DNA from: Flavobacteriales bacterium
GTDB taxonomy: Bacteria; Bacteroidota; Bacteroidia; Flavobacteriales_F; PHOS-HE28
Direction: 5' to 3'
DNA: 51,873 nucleotides
NCBI GenBank assembly: GCA_018057455.1
Contig: JAGPDT010000018.1
Coordinates: 1-51,873, forward strand
Notes under the pieces: generated by a model
Databases searched by the model: none
What the model was told of the DNA's origin: nothing
Seen by the model: the letters and a program-made list of their open reading frames with translations, nothing else
In this document: one piece after another, positions 24,248 through 33,516 of the stretch
How positions within the stretch are numbered: position 1 is the first letter of the stretch
How the letters are laid out: the number at the start of each line of letters is the position of its first letter
Program-made: the position numbers and the translations under genes

Positions 24248-24943
24248 TCAGTGCTGCGCGAAGTTCATCCACGTGCAAGCCGCGATGGCGGCCGTTTCAG
24301 TGCGCAGGCGGGAACGGCCCAAGCCCACGGCGCGGAAGCCTCTTGCCGAGAGCATCGCGGCCTCTTCCGGAGTGAAGTCGCCTTCGGGGCCGATCAGGAC
24401 CAGGGTGTTCAGCGTGGGGTTGTAGGCGCCGGAGAATGCCTCATGTTCCTCTTCGCACCAGCCGAAGAAGCGCTGCGAAGGCGCGGTGGAGGACAGGTCC
24501 TGCAGGCCGGTCATGGCATCGAGGTGCGGCAGCCAACGGCGTTGGCTCTGCTTCATGGCGCCGATGAGCACGCGCTCCAGCCGGTCCATCCGTAAGTTGG
24601 TTCGTTCCGTGCGGCTGGTCTTCACGGGCGTGATACGGTCCACGCCCAGCTCGGTGGCCTTCTCCAGGAACCACTCGAAGCGCTCGATCTGTTTGGTCGG
24701 GGCCACGGCCAAATGGATGCGCGCCTTGCGCTCCGGCGGTGATCCCTCCCTGTGGTGGACCTGTACCGCGCAGTTGCGCTTGGTGATGCCCGTGATCCCA
24801 GCTTCGGCAAAGCCGCCCTTGCCGTCCAGCAGGCCGATCACTTGGCCTACCGCCAGGCGAAGCACATGAAGGGCATGGTGCGCTTCTTCCTCGGGCAGGT
24901 CGAAGCGGTCTTGCTGCAGGGAGGGACAATGGAAGAGATGCAT
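24248..24943 (-). CDS. rsmE: 16S rRNA (uracil-1498-N3) methyltransferase
   Basis: The 231-residue SPOUT-class methyltransferase methylates N3 of U1498 in 16S rRNA using S-adenosylmethionine. The PUA-like N-terminal part holds HHALHVLRLAVGQ. The SPOUT domain has EKATELGVDRITPVKTSRT and the knot motif GPEGDFTPEE followed by LRTETAAIAA. I chose the ATG at 24943 because the upstream extension adds an unconserved basic stretch. It lies 34 bases after the membrane fusion gene, on the same strand, so it is probably co-transcribed with the transporter. Confidence 0.95.
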   Translation of the reverse strand: MHLFHCPSLQQDRFDLPEEEAHHALHVLRLAVGQVIGLLDGKGGFAEAGITGITKRNCAVQVHHREGSPPERKARIHLAVAPTKQIERFEWFLEKATELGVDRITPVKTSRTERTNLRMDRLERVLIGAMKQSQRRWLPHLDAMTGLQDLSSTAPSQRFFGWCEEEHEAFSGAYNPTLNTLVLIGPEGDFTPEEAAMLSARGFRAVGLGRSRLRTETAAIAACTWMNFAQH

Positions 24944-24977
24944 GGTGGCCGGAAGGAACAGCAGCGCGTGAAGGATC

Positions 24978-26096
24978 CTACATCGCGGGCCCGCCCGGAC
25001 TGTCCTCAACGATCTTCATGGCTCCCTTCAGCGATGTGGTGTCCACCACACCACCCAATACCTGGATGTTCACACCGTCGCTCAGGCCGGTGTGCACGTA
25101 GGTCTTCTTCCACGCCTGCCCGTTGCGCACGTCCACGAATGCGCTGTCGCCCTTGTTGTTGAAGGTGATCACGCTCTCGGGAATGCTCAGCACGCTGTCC
25201 CTGCGGTCCAGCACGATGTCCGCGTTCGCGCTGTACCCTGCCCGCAGCGTCTGTCCTTCCTTTACGGCCACGGCGGCCCGGATCTCGAACTGGATGGCCC
25301 CGTTCTCCTCCACGCCCTTGGGGGCGATGTACTCCAGGTTGGCATCCCAGGTGGCGCTGTCTATGGCCCCCACGGTGATCACCACCGGCATGCCGATGCG
25401 CACCTTGCCCACTTCGCTTTCGTCCACCTTGCCCTTGAAGATCAGGTCGTTCATGTCGGCCACGGTGGCGATGGTGGTGCCTTCGTTGAAGTTGTTCCGC
25501 TCGATCACGCTGCTGCCCACCTTCACCGGCACGTCCAGCACCATGCCTTCAATGGTGCTTCGCACGATGGTGTTGGTGGCGTTGCCGCTGCTTCTGCTGA
25601 TGCCGTCGCGCACCAGCTGCAAGGCGTCCTGTGCGGCATCCTGTTCCTGCTTGGCGTTGCGCAGGGCGATGTCGAAGGTCTGCATCTCGCTGGCGGAGAT
25701 CACGCCTTTGTCGGCCAGGGGTTTGTTGCGGTCGAAGTTCATCTTGGCATTGGCCAAGGCGATGCCGGCACTGTTCACCCGGCTTTCCGCCTGGTTCAAT
25801 GAGAGCATGTCGGGCACGATCTGGATGGTGGCCAGCTTGTCGCCCTTCTGCACCTTCTGGCCCGCCTCCACGAAGAGTTCGCGGATCACACCGCTCACCA
25901 CGGGCTTGATGTCGATCTCCTGCCGTGGCTCAATGGTGCCATTGGCCACGGTCTTCTTCACAATGGTGCTCTTGCGGGGCTTCACCACCTCGTATTCGGG
26001 GGCTTTGGTGGCGTTTTTCTGGTACAGGAACCAGAGTGTCCAGATGAACAGGACGGCGAGCAGGACGAGGATGACGTACTTGAGGATGCGTTTCAT
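24978..26096 (-). CDS. Membrane fusion protein of a MacAB-type efflux system
   Basis: The 372-residue protein has an N-terminal transmembrane anchor (residues 6-25) and the periplasmic adaptor layout. A lipoyl-like half (GVIRELFVEAGQKVQKGDKLATI), a coiled-coil hairpin (about 95-170), the second lipoyl half (STIEGMVLDVPVKVGSSV) and beta-barrel segments (IFKGKVDESEVGKVRIGM) follow in order. MacA-like proteins connect an inner-membrane ABC transporter to an outer-membrane channel for export of peptides, lipids or siderophores. Here the gene follows two MacB-like permeases; no TolC-type channel is in the window. Substrate unknown. Confidence 0.92.
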   Translation of the reverse strand: MKRILKYVILVLLAVLFIWTLWFLYQKNATKAPEYEVVKPRKSTIVKKTVANGTIEPRQEIDIKPVVSGVIRELFVEAGQKVQKGDKLATIQIVPDMLSLNQAESRVNSAGIALANAKMNFDRNKPLADKGVISASEMQTFDIALRNAKQEQDAAQDALQLVRDGISRSSGNATNTIVRSTIEGMVLDVPVKVGSSVIERNNFNEGTTIATVADMNDLIFKGKVDESEVGKVRIGMPVVITVGAIDSATWDANLEYIAPKGVEENGAIQFEIRAAVAVKEGQTLRAGYSANADIVLDRRDSVLSIPESVITFNNKGDSAFVDVRNGQAWKKTYVHTGLSDGVNIQVLGGVVDTTSLKGAMKIVEDSPGGPAM

Positions 26097-26131
26097 GCGG
26101 TTTCCGGTTCTTTCGTCAGGTTCTTACTGGG

Positions 26132-27376
26132 CTATTCGGCGCGCAAGGCGTCCACGGGTTTGATGTTGAGGGCCCGCCGGGCGGGGACCCAGCCGGCCAC
26201 CAGCCCGCTGGCGATGAGCACGGCCAAGGCGATCAGCGCCACGTTCAGGCTCACTTCGGGGTTCTTGAAGAAGCCCGATTCGATCTGCATGCCGTCGATC
26301 AACTGCAAGGTGCCCACACCGGCCACCAGCCCGAAGTAGCCCGCCACGAACGTGAGGGTCATGGCCTCCAGCATGATCTGCCCGGTGATGTTGCCGGGCC
26401 GTGCGCCGATGCTGCGGCGGATGCCGATCTCCTTGGTCCGTTCCTTCACGATCACCAGCATGATGTTGCTGATGCCGATCACCCCGGCGATGAGGGTGAG
26501 GGTGCCCACGAACCAGCTCAGCGCCATGATGGCCTCGAAGAGCATGTTCATCTGCTGGTACATCTCTTCCATGTTGAACCCGCCGAAGGCCAACGGGTCG
26601 TTGGGGTCCACCTTGTGGCGTTTGGAGAGCATGCGTTTCACGCGTTCCTGCACCTGCGAGGCGGGTACCCCCGGCTTGGCGCTCACGCTGAACCAGTGCA
26701 CCATGTTCAGGCTGTTGAAGGCCTTTTGGAACGTGGTGAACGGGATGTAGATGGTGCTGGCCTCCCCATCATCGCCCATGGCGCTGGCCTTGGGTTCGTA
26801 ACTGCCCACCACTTGGAAGTACACGCCTTGTATGCGTATGTATTTCCCCAGCGGTTCTTCCGCACCGAAGAGGGTCTTCACCACCTCCGGGCCCAGTACG
26901 CATACTTTCCGTTCGTCCCGGATGTCCTTTTGGTTGAGGAAGCGGCCCCTGTCCAGGGTAACGGACTGGAAGTGCAGCACGGCGGGCATGTCCCCGTTCA
27001 CGCTGAAGCCGCCGTTCTTGTCCTTGTAGCTTACGTTGTTGGCGCCCATGTAGCCGCCCAGTTGCAGCCGTGGCGCCACTTGGTCCACGCCGTCAACGGC
27101 TTTGATGGCGGCGATGTCGCCGTTGTCGAAATCGAAGCTGCGGCCGCGTTTGAACCCCGCATAGGGCAGGGAAGTGCTCTGGGTCCAAATGAAGAAGCTG
27201 TTGGTGGCCCAGCCACTGAAGCCGCCCATGACGCCGTTGCTCAGGCCCTTGCCCATGCCCAGCATGATCACCAGCATGAAGATGCCCCAGAACACGCCGA
27301 ACATGGTGAGCCCGCTGCGCAGCTTGTTGCGGCTCAGGGTGATCCAGATCTCGTTCCAGCGCTCCTTGTCAAACAT
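26132..27376 (-). CDS. MacB-like ABC transporter permease (second copy)
   Basis: The 414-residue permease has an N-terminal transmembrane helix after RNKLRSGLTMFGVFWGIFML, a periplasmic MacB-type domain (about residues 60-270), and the C-terminal FtsX domain with three helices. The FtsX domain includes the conserved VKERTKEIGIRRSIGARPGNI. It ends with ARRALNIKPVDALRAE, the usual FtsX-permease tail. It is paralogous to the gene upstream, and the two may form a heterodimer served by the single ATPase. It is transcribed with them, after a 116-base spacer holding a hairpin. Confidence 0.92.
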   Translation of the reverse strand: MFDKERWNEIWITLSRNKLRSGLTMFGVFWGIFMLVIMLGMGKGLSNGVMGGFSGWATNSFFIWTQSTSLPYAGFKRGRSFDFDNGDIAAIKAVDGVDQVAPRLQLGGYMGANNVSYKDKNGGFSVNGDMPAVLHFQSVTLDRGRFLNQKDIRDERKVCVLGPEVVKTLFGAEEPLGKYIRIQGVYFQVVGSYEPKASAMGDDGEASTIYIPFTTFQKAFNSLNMVHWFSVSAKPGVPASQVQERVKRMLSKRHKVDPNDPLAFGGFNMEEMYQQMNMLFEAIMALSWFVGTLTLIAGVIGISNIMLVIVKERTKEIGIRRSIGARPGNITGQIMLEAMTLTFVAGYFGLVAGVGTLQLIDGMQIESGFFKNPEVSLNVALIALAVLIASGLVAGWVPARRALNIKPVDALRAE

Positions 27377-27421
27377 GGGGGGTTAGTTGACAATGGCCGT
27401 GTGAAGTTGGGCATAAGCAGA

Positions 27422-27462
27422 TGGCAGCGTGCGGTGGGCGTGCTGCCCGCTGCACGCTGCCA
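27422..27462. repeat. Hairpin between the two permease genes
   Basis: Arms TGGCAGCGTGC (27422-27432) and GCACGCTGCCA (27452-27462) enclose a further GGGC/GCCC pair. The structure is inside an operon, so it may modulate read-through or mRNA stability, or be a dispersed element. Confidence 0.5.
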
Positions 27463-27492
27463 CCTGCCGACTACGGTATTTGAGACCCATGC

Positions 27493-28737
27493 TCATTCGT
27501 CCCGCAGCGCTTCAATGGGCCTGATGGCGGCCGCCTTCCGCGCGGGGATCAGCCCGGCCAGCGCGCCGGCCACCACCAGCACGCCGGTGGCGGTGAGGGC
27601 CGTCCCCAGGTCCACGGTGGGGTTTCGGAACATCTCACTGCCCGGCACCTTGGAGGCGATCACTTCCAGGAGGCCAACACCGCAGATCAGGCCGCAGTAG
27701 CCCGCCACGGCGCTTGCGAAGATGGCTTCCATGATCACCTGGCCCACCACGTTGGCGGGGGTGGCCCCCAAGGCCTTGCGGATGCCGATCTCCTTGGTGC
27801 GCTCCTTCACGACGATCAGCATGATGTTGCTCACGCCCACGATGCCCGCCACGATGGTGCCGATGCCGATGATCCACAGGAAAGCGTTGATGCCGCCGAA
27901 GATCTGCCCGAAGAGCATGGCGTTCTTCACGTGGTTGTTCACATAGATTGCCCGCTCGTCCGTGGGGTCGAACCGGTGGCGGGCGGCCAAGACCGACTTG
28001 GTGCGCTGCTCCGCCTGTTCCGATCCCGCGATGGACCCATCGATGAAGCTGAAGGTGATCTTGTCCACGTTCTGCTTTTCGTTGAACACGCGCTGCACCA
28101 CGGTCAGTGGGATGAACACCTGGCTGTTCTGGTTCATGCCGCGGCCCCCGCTCTCGAACCGGTACACGCCCACCACCTGGAACGGGATGTTGTTCACTTG
28201 CACCCATTGGTCGATGGGGTCTTCGCCCTTGAAGAGGGCATCGCGCGAGTCCTCGGCCAGCACGATCACTTTGCGCGTGCGGTCAAGGTCCAGCTGGTTG
28301 ATGAACCGCCCCTGCAGGATCTGCTGGTGCTGGAGTTCGGTGAAGTCGGGCGTTACCCCGCTGATGGTGAAGTTGCCGTATTGCTTGCCCCGGCTCAGCT
28401 GGCTGTTGCCCCGCCACACGCGCAAGTTGCCGGTGATGTGCCGCAGGCCGGGGATCGCCGTGCGCAGCGCCTCCACGTCGCGGATGTCCAGCTGGATGTC
28501 GCGGTCAGCGGCCAGGCCCTGCCAGGGTTTGCTGGTCTGCCCGCCCCAGATATCGATGGTGTTCTTGGCCGTGTTGCGGAAGTTGTAGCTGAAGCCGTTG
28601 CTCAGGCCCTGGCCTGAACCCAGGAGCAGGATGAGCATGAAGATGCCCCAGAACACGCTGAAGCCGGTGAGCACCGTCCGCAATTTGTTCTTGCCGATGG
28701 TGTCGAAGATCTCCGCCCACTTTTCAGCGTCGAACAT
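27493..28737 (-). CDS. MacB-like ABC transporter permease (first copy)
   Basis: The 414-residue protein has the same layout as its downstream paralogue: an N-terminal helix in LTGFSVFWGIFMLILLLGSG, a periplasmic MacB-type domain with QLDLDRTRKVIVLAEDSRDA, and a C-terminal FtsX domain containing VKERTKEIGIRKALGATPANV and the tail ARKAAAIRPIEALRDE. I chose the ATG at 28737; the only upstream alternative is TTG at 28749. The start overlaps the ATPase gene end by 14 bases, so translation is coupled. Confidence 0.92.
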   Translation of the reverse strand: MFDAEKWAEIFDTIGKNKLRTVLTGFSVFWGIFMLILLLGSGQGLSNGFSYNFRNTAKNTIDIWGGQTSKPWQGLAADRDIQLDIRDVEALRTAIPGLRHITGNLRVWRGNSQLSRGKQYGNFTISGVTPDFTELQHQQILQGRFINQLDLDRTRKVIVLAEDSRDALFKGEDPIDQWVQVNNIPFQVVGVYRFESGGRGMNQNSQVFIPLTVVQRVFNEKQNVDKITFSFIDGSIAGSEQAEQRTKSVLAARHRFDPTDERAIYVNNHVKNAMLFGQIFGGINAFLWIIGIGTIVAGIVGVSNIMLIVVKERTKEIGIRKALGATPANVVGQVIMEAIFASAVAGYCGLICGVGLLEVIASKVPGSEMFRNPTVDLGTALTATGVLVVAGALAGLIPARKAAAIRPIEALRDE

Positions 28738-29431
28738 GCGCGGGCTCAACTATCGGTTCTCCGTCGTGGCTCTCGATCTCCCCGTCCTTCAACCGGATGA
28801 TGCGCTGGGTCATGGCCGCCACTTCCGGTTCGTGCGTCACGATCACCAGCGTCATGCCCAGGTCGCGGTTCACGCCTTTGAGCAGGTCCATCACCTCATG
28901 GCTGGTGCTGCTGTCCAGGGCGCCGGTGGGTTCGTCGGCCAGGATCATCTTCGGCTTGGCGATCAGTGCGCGGGCGATGGCCACCCGTTGTTTCTGCCCG
29001 CCGCTCATTTCATTGGGCATGTGCCGCGCCCAATCGCGCAGGCCGACATGGCCCAGCATCTCCGCGGCCATTTCGTTGCGTTTGCGGCCGCTGATGCCTT
29101 GGTAGTACAGCGGTAGCGCCACGTTCTCCATGGCGTTCTTGAAGGAGATCAGGTTGAAGCTCTGGAACACGAACCCGATGTACTTGCTGCGCAGCTCCGC
29201 AGCCCGTGTTTCCGTCAGGCCTTTCATCGGCAGTCCGTCAAGCAGGTATTCCCCGCTGTCCGCATGGTCCAACAATCCGATGATGTTGAGCAAGGTGCTC
29301 TTGCCTGAACCGGAAGAACCCATGATGCTCACCATCTCCCCATGCCGGATGTGCAGGTCGAGGCCCTTGAGCACGTGGAGGACGTTGTCCCCCATGCGGT
29401 AGGCCTTGCGGATGTTCTTCAGTCTGATCAT
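28724..29431 (-). CDS. ABC transporter ATP-binding protein, MacB/LolD type
   Basis: The 235-residue ATPase has a Walker A motif GSSGSGKST (residues 38-46), Q-loop in FVFQSFNL (near 90), signature MSGGQKQR (142-149), Walker B MILADEPTGALD (162-173) and H-loop VTHEPEVA (198-205). It drives the two adjacent permeases. The true start is the ATG at 29431; the frame is open far upstream, but that part is antisense to the divergent DUF4476 gene. A TACTTTCG box lies 13 bases before the start. It is the first gene of the six-gene minus-strand unit ending with the DUF4159 gene. Confidence 0.95.
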   Translation of the reverse strand: MIRLKNIRKAYRMGDNVLHVLKGLDLHIRHGEMVSIMGSSGSGKSTLLNIIGLLDHADSGEYLLDGLPMKGLTETRAAELRSKYIGFVFQSFNLISFKNAMENVALPLYYQGISGRKRNEMAAEMLGHVGLRDWARHMPNEMSGGQKQRVAIARALIAKPKMILADEPTGALDSSTSHEVMDLLKGVNRDLGMTLVIVTHEPEVAAMTQRIIRLKDGEIESHDGEPIVEPAHVRR

Positions 29432-29444
29432 GGGCGCGGTGGCA

Positions 29445-29452
29445 CGAAAGTA
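29445..29452 (-). promoter_or_regulatory. -7 box for the ABC transporter operon
   Basis: The minus strand reads TACTTTCG, ending 13 bases before the ATPase ATG. No clear -33 element. Confidence 0.45.
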
Positions 29453-29608
29453 CCGGGCGTTCCGGAACTGGTACGGTGCTCTACATGAACGGTCGCGGGC
29501 GGGGTCCTGCGGTGTGCGCCGCAAACCGGCCTGCAGCCGCGTGTGCCCGGCACCTGCAAGGCAGGTCCATCGGGGATATCCCGGCCATGACCGAACATGG
29601 CACAGCAG

Positions 29609-29636
29609 TTGCCCGTTGATGCCCACGTTACATTCG
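29609..29636 (+). promoter_or_regulatory. Promoter for the DUF4476-lipoprotein gene set
   Basis: A TTG at 29609-29611, 17 bases of spacing and TACATTCG at 29629-29636 form a good Bacteroidota-type promoter, 23 bases before the ATG at 29660. Confidence 0.55.
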
Positions 29637-29659
29637 CGGACCCCCGAACGTGCATCAAC

Positions 29660-30604
29660 ATGGAACGCCTCGCCTCCCTCGTGCTCGCAGCAGGTCTGTC
29701 CATGGCCGGGGTGTTCGCCCAAAGCCGCGACCTCATCATCTACTCCGAAGCGGGGGAGAAGTTCACCTTGGTGGTGGACGGCCATACAAAGAACGCGCAA
29801 CCTGCGGAGCGTGTCGTGGCCAGGGGCATCCGCAATGAAACACCCCTGCTGATGGTGCGGTTTGCCCATGCCGGCACGCCTGTGATCCAGCAGAACAGCT
29901 GGCTGGAGGCCGGCAAGGAGTATACCCTGCGGATCACCACCGACCGGCAAGGTGGGCGGGTGTTGCGCATGCAGGGTGCAGCCACTTTGGCGCCCGTGCC
30001 GGTTGCTTCTACCACCCCGCGCACCGGGGGGCATCCAGCGGGTGGTACCGCTACACATGGCGCAGCGGCACCAACTGGTTCCGATAAACAGGCCAAGGCA
30101 GGGTCGTCCATTGCCGACAAGCACATGGGCCACAACAAGCAACGCAAGGAACCCACCAGGGCACCGGTGGCCGGCGAAGCCCGCGCCGGTGATCCGGTAC
30201 AGGGCGGCTCCGCACCCTTTGGGACCGCGCCCGCCCCAGCATCGGTCCGGCATGCCTTGGCGAGCCCCCCGGTAAGCAACGTTGCCCCCCCCCCGGCCAC
30301 GGGTCCCGGTTGTGGTACGCCGATGCCAGCCGAGGATTTCGACGCCTTCTTGGCCGGTATCCAGACCAAGGGTGCCGAAGCGGCCAAGCTCATGGTGGCC
30401 AAGCAGATCGGCCAGAGCCATTGCCTTTCCACGGCCCAAGTGAAAGCCGTCCTGGGCCTGTTCGATTTCGAGGACAGCAAACTGGACTTCGCCAAATTCG
30501 CCCTTGACCACGTGACCGATCGCAGCGACTATTCCACGGTAAGTGCGTTGTTCCGTTTTTCAAGCTCCATGGAGGAGTTCAATGCGTACCTGCAGAGCCG
30601 TTGA
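29660..30604 (+). CDS. DUF4476 domain protein, exported
   Basis: The 314-residue protein has a signal peptide (MERLASLVLAAGLSMAGVFA) and a beta-rich N-terminal part with a repeated-strand pattern (IYSEAGEKFTLVVDG, AGTPVIQQNSWLEAG). A low-complexity Pro/Ala/Gly/Thr linker follows (about 105-220). The C-terminal helical DUF4476 domain (about 225-310) contains CGTPMPAEDFDAFLAGI, KLMVAKQIGQSHCLSTAQ and FDFEDSKLDFAKFALDHV. DUF4476 proteins are widespread in Bacteroidota without a known role. It starts a plus-strand set with three lipoproteins, 31 bases before the CsgG-like gene. The ATG at 29660 opens the signal peptide. Confidence 0.85.
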   Translation: MERLASLVLAAGLSMAGVFAQSRDLIIYSEAGEKFTLVVDGHTKNAQPAERVVARGIRNETPLLMVRFAHAGTPVIQQNSWLEAGKEYTLRITTDRQGGRVLRMQGAATLAPVPVASTTPRTGGHPAGGTATHGAAAPTGSDKQAKAGSSIADKHMGHNKQRKEPTRAPVAGEARAGDPVQGGSAPFGTAPAPASVRHALASPPVSNVAPPPATGPGCGTPMPAEDFDAFLAGIQTKGAEAAKLMVAKQIGQSHCLSTAQVKAVLGLFDFEDSKLDFAKFALDHVTDRSDYSTVSALFRFSSSMEEFNAYLQSR

Positions 30605-30635
30605 AGTGATCGATTCCCCTTTCTCAACCCACCAG

Positions 30636-32015
30636 ATGAGTCCACGTTTCCTTTCCATCGCAGCCACCGCGATCATTCTTGGAACCAGCTGCACAGGGTC
30701 GAAACCTTTGGCGAAGAAGGCCGCCAAATTGGACGGGAGCGGCATGTACGCGGAAGCCGCCGACCTCTACCTGCAAAGTGCCATGCGCAACCCGCGGAAT
30801 GTGGATGCCAAGATCGGGCTGAGGAGAACCGGGCAGATGCTGCTCAACGACAAGCTCAGTTCGTTCTTCAAGGCCTTCACCATGGGTGAAGACAAGGAAG
30901 CGGCCGTGAACGCCTTCCTCACCGCCAAGGACTACCAGGACCTGGTGCAGCGCGCAGGCGTTTCATTGGAAGTGCCCGAGAACTACAGCAACGATTTCAA
31001 GCAGGTGAAGGGCGAGTACCTGGTGCAACTCTATACCCGGGGCCAGGAGTTGTTGGACCGCAAGGAATACAACGCCGCGGAGGCCACCTTCGCGAAGATC
31101 GGCAAGCTGGAGCCCGGCTACAAGGATGCCACCAGCCTGCAGGACGTGGCGTTCCTGGAACCGTTGTACCTCGCCGGGAAAGCGGCGTTGGAAGCCGGGC
31201 AATACCGCAAAGCTTACGCGGACCTTGCCCGCGTGACCGAACGCAACGGGCAATACAAGGATGCCACCTCGCTCAAGCAGCGCTGTGTGGAAAAGGGACG
31301 CTATCCCATCGCCGTCATGCCCTTCAGTTCCACCGGTGGCGCGTCCAAAGCACAGGCCCTCACCATGCAGGCCTATGTCACGGCGGCACTCACCGAACTC
31401 AATGATCCATTCATCAGCGTGGTGGACCGGGACAACATCCAGAAGATCCTGGATGAGCAGAAGCTGGGCATGAGCGGTGTGGTGGATGAGGCTTCCGCCG
31501 TGAGCGCCGGTAAGCTCATGGGTGCCCAAGCCGTGCTCATGGGCACCGTGATCGCCTTCCAGGAAATCCCTGGCCGCACCCAACGCAGCTCCAAGGAAGG
31601 GTACGAAGCGTACCAAGTGAAGGAGCTCAATGCCGAGACGAACCAATACGTGTATGTCACCCGCTACCGGCCGGCGCATTACACCGAACTGGCCTTGATG
31701 AACAGGGCACAACTCTCCATCAGCTACAAACTGGTGTCCTTGGAGACCGGCCAAGTCCTGCTCAGCAAGGTGCTGGAGCGCGAAGCCTCCGACCAGGCCC
31801 GGTACGCCAGCTATGAAGGCAATGCCCAAGCACTGTACCCCAAACTCAACGGCAACGTGGACACCCGGAGCAGTGCGCGCCGTGAGCTGGCCGCCTTGTT
31901 GGGCGCAACCCATGAGGTGAAGCCCACAGCCGTACTGGCCAACGAGCTGGTGCGCTCCAGTTCAGCCCTGCTGGCCAGCGGCATATCCAAGGAACTTATG
32001 GAAAGGCTTCCATGA
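30636..32015 (+). CDS. CsgG-like lipoprotein
   Basis: The 459-residue lipoprotein has the signal MSPRFLSIAATAIILGTSC with lipid-attachment Cys19. TPR-like helical repeats follow (AEAADLYLQSAMRNP, ELLDRKEYNAAEATFAKI, AGKAALEAGQYRKAYADL). The C-terminal half is a CsgG-type domain: IAVMPFSSTGG, AYVTAALTEL, ISVVDRDNIQKILDEQKLG and AGKLMGAQAVLMGTVIAF. CsgG proteins form outer-membrane or periplasmic ring complexes for secretion; the TPR fusion is common in Bacteroidota. It overlaps the next gene by four bases (ATGA). The partner protein and secreted cargo are unknown. Confidence 0.88.
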   Translation: MSPRFLSIAATAIILGTSCTGSKPLAKKAAKLDGSGMYAEAADLYLQSAMRNPRNVDAKIGLRRTGQMLLNDKLSSFFKAFTMGEDKEAAVNAFLTAKDYQDLVQRAGVSLEVPENYSNDFKQVKGEYLVQLYTRGQELLDRKEYNAAEATFAKIGKLEPGYKDATSLQDVAFLEPLYLAGKAALEAGQYRKAYADLARVTERNGQYKDATSLKQRCVEKGRYPIAVMPFSSTGGASKAQALTMQAYVTAALTELNDPFISVVDRDNIQKILDEQKLGMSGVVDEASAVSAGKLMGAQAVLMGTVIAFQEIPGRTQRSSKEGYEAYQVKELNAETNQYVYVTRYRPAHYTELALMNRAQLSISYKLVSLETGQVLLSKVLEREASDQARYASYEGNAQALYPKLNGNVDTRSSARRELAALLGATHEVKPTAVLANELVRSSSALLASGISKELMERLP

Positions 32016-33448
32016 TGGGCAACCTGTTCGATCCGGCGCCGTACGGTCTGTTCCGCACATGGCCGGGCTACCTGCTGATCATGGCCATGGCCTGCTTGCC
32101 GGCGTGCAAGGCCCGGCAAGCTGCCGCACCCGTGGAAGTCCCGGTCACTAGGGAACCGCCCAAACCTGATTGGGTCACTGCAAGGCCGGTGAGCAGCGCG
32201 GCTTACACCGGTATCGGACTGGCCTCCAAAAGCCGGCCGGACTATCAGGAAACAGCCAAGAAGAACGCGCTGAACGACCTTGCCAGTGAGATCAGCGTAA
32301 GGGTGGAAGGCAACAGCCTGCTCCATACCCTGGACCGCAAGTACAAGTTCGATGAAGAGTTTACCAGCACCATCCGCACCAGCACACAGGAACGGCTGGA
32401 AGGCTACGAGCTGGTGGATACCTATGAGAATGCGGACGAGTACTGGACCTACTATCGCCTGGGCAAGGAGGAGCATGCGCGGATCAAGGCCGAACGAAAG
32501 CGGCAAGCGATCGAGCAGGCCACGGACCTGTACCAACGGGCTGTCTCCGCGTTGGCCACTGGCGACCTGCGTACCGCCTTCGATCTGGACCTCCGGGCAT
32601 TGGTGGCCATGAAGGACTATTGGGGCGAGAACGACCAGGTAGTGGTCGCTGGGCGCACTGTGCCCTTGGCCAATGAGCTGTTCAACGACCTGCAGCACAT
32701 GGCCGGTGGCGTGCGCTTGGCGGCCTTGCCCGAACGCTGTGCGCTGGACTGGTCCAACCATTTCCGGCGCGAGCTGCTCATCACCGCCACCTTTGCCGAC
32801 GGCGGCCGGTCCCTGCCCCAGTTGCCCATCACCATCCGCTTCCCAGGTGCGGCAGGCAGGGTGGTGGAAAGCAGGAATACCGATGCCGAAGGACGAGCCC
32901 GCACCACCATCCAGCGGGTGGACCTGCAAGCACCTGCGCTGGAAGTGGTCGTCGCATTGGACATCGAGGCCTTGGTGAGCAAAGAGCTCGACCCTGCCTT
33001 TACCGCACCGTTGCTCGGCAGCCTCACCGTGCCCGAAGTGCACGTGCCCATTGACCGCATCATGCCCAAGGTGTATTTCAAAGGCACTGAGAACAACCTG
33101 GGCCAGGCCATGGGCGGCGCACCGCTCGCGTTGGCCATGAAGGAGGAACTGACGGCAAGAGGGTTCCGGACCGTGGAGCGGGCCGCTGATGCCGACTTGG
33201 TCGTGGACCTGGAGGCGGACACGCGGACCGTGGGCGAGAGCAACGGGTTCCACACCGTGGTGCTGCACCAAACACTGAAGGTCACCGATCGGCGTACCGG
33301 GGAAACGGTGCATGAGGCCGGCAAGCAGGACGTGAAGGGCATCCAACTGGATTTTTCCAAGGCCGGCCTGGACGCCTACAAGAAAGCGGCATTGGATGTA
33401 CGCACCCAACTGGTGCCCGCCCTGCTCAACACGCTTTTCCAAAGGTGA
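32012..33448 (+). CDS. LPP20-like lipoprotein
   Basis: The 478-residue protein has a lipoprotein signal ending in LPAC (Cys32). The segment PDWVTARPVSSAAYTGIG followed by TAKKNALNDLASEISVRVEG is the LPP20/FlgP-like signature in which a small alpha-beta domain follows the lipid anchor. After it come an Ig-like or beta-sandwich region (about 250-330) and a C-terminal alpha-beta domain beginning near MPKVYFKGTENNLGQ with RRTGETVHEAGKQDVKG. A start at 32015 is also possible. It overlaps the CsgG-like gene by four bases and precedes another small LPP20-like lipoprotein. Confidence 0.8.
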   Translation: MMGNLFDPAPYGLFRTWPGYLLIMAMACLPACKARQAAAPVEVPVTREPPKPDWVTARPVSSAAYTGIGLASKSRPDYQETAKKNALNDLASEISVRVEGNSLLHTLDRKYKFDEEFTSTIRTSTQERLEGYELVDTYENADEYWTYYRLGKEEHARIKAERKRQAIEQATDLYQRAVSALATGDLRTAFDLDLRALVAMKDYWGENDQVVVAGRTVPLANELFNDLQHMAGGVRLAALPERCALDWSNHFRRELLITATFADGGRSLPQLPITIRFPGAAGRVVESRNTDAEGRARTTIQRVDLQAPALEVVVALDIEALVSKELDPAFTAPLLGSLTVPEVHVPIDRIMPKVYFKGTENNLGQAMGGAPLALAMKEELTARGFRTVERAADADLVVDLEADTRTVGESNGFHTVVLHQTLKVTDRRTGETVHEAGKQDVKGIQLDFSKAGLDAYKKAALDVRTQLVPALLNTLFQR

Positions 33449-33516
33449 CGGGCCCTGGATACTTTGGCACGGCATTGGAACATCACACCATCAACCAGCG
33501 CAAACTCAAACACCAG

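Noticed and set aside
29432-30511. Long upstream extension of the ABC ATPase frame
   Set aside because: The conserved ATPase begins MIRLKNIRKAYRMG at 29431. The extension is antisense to the DUF4476 gene and adds Gly/Arg-rich sequence without similarity.
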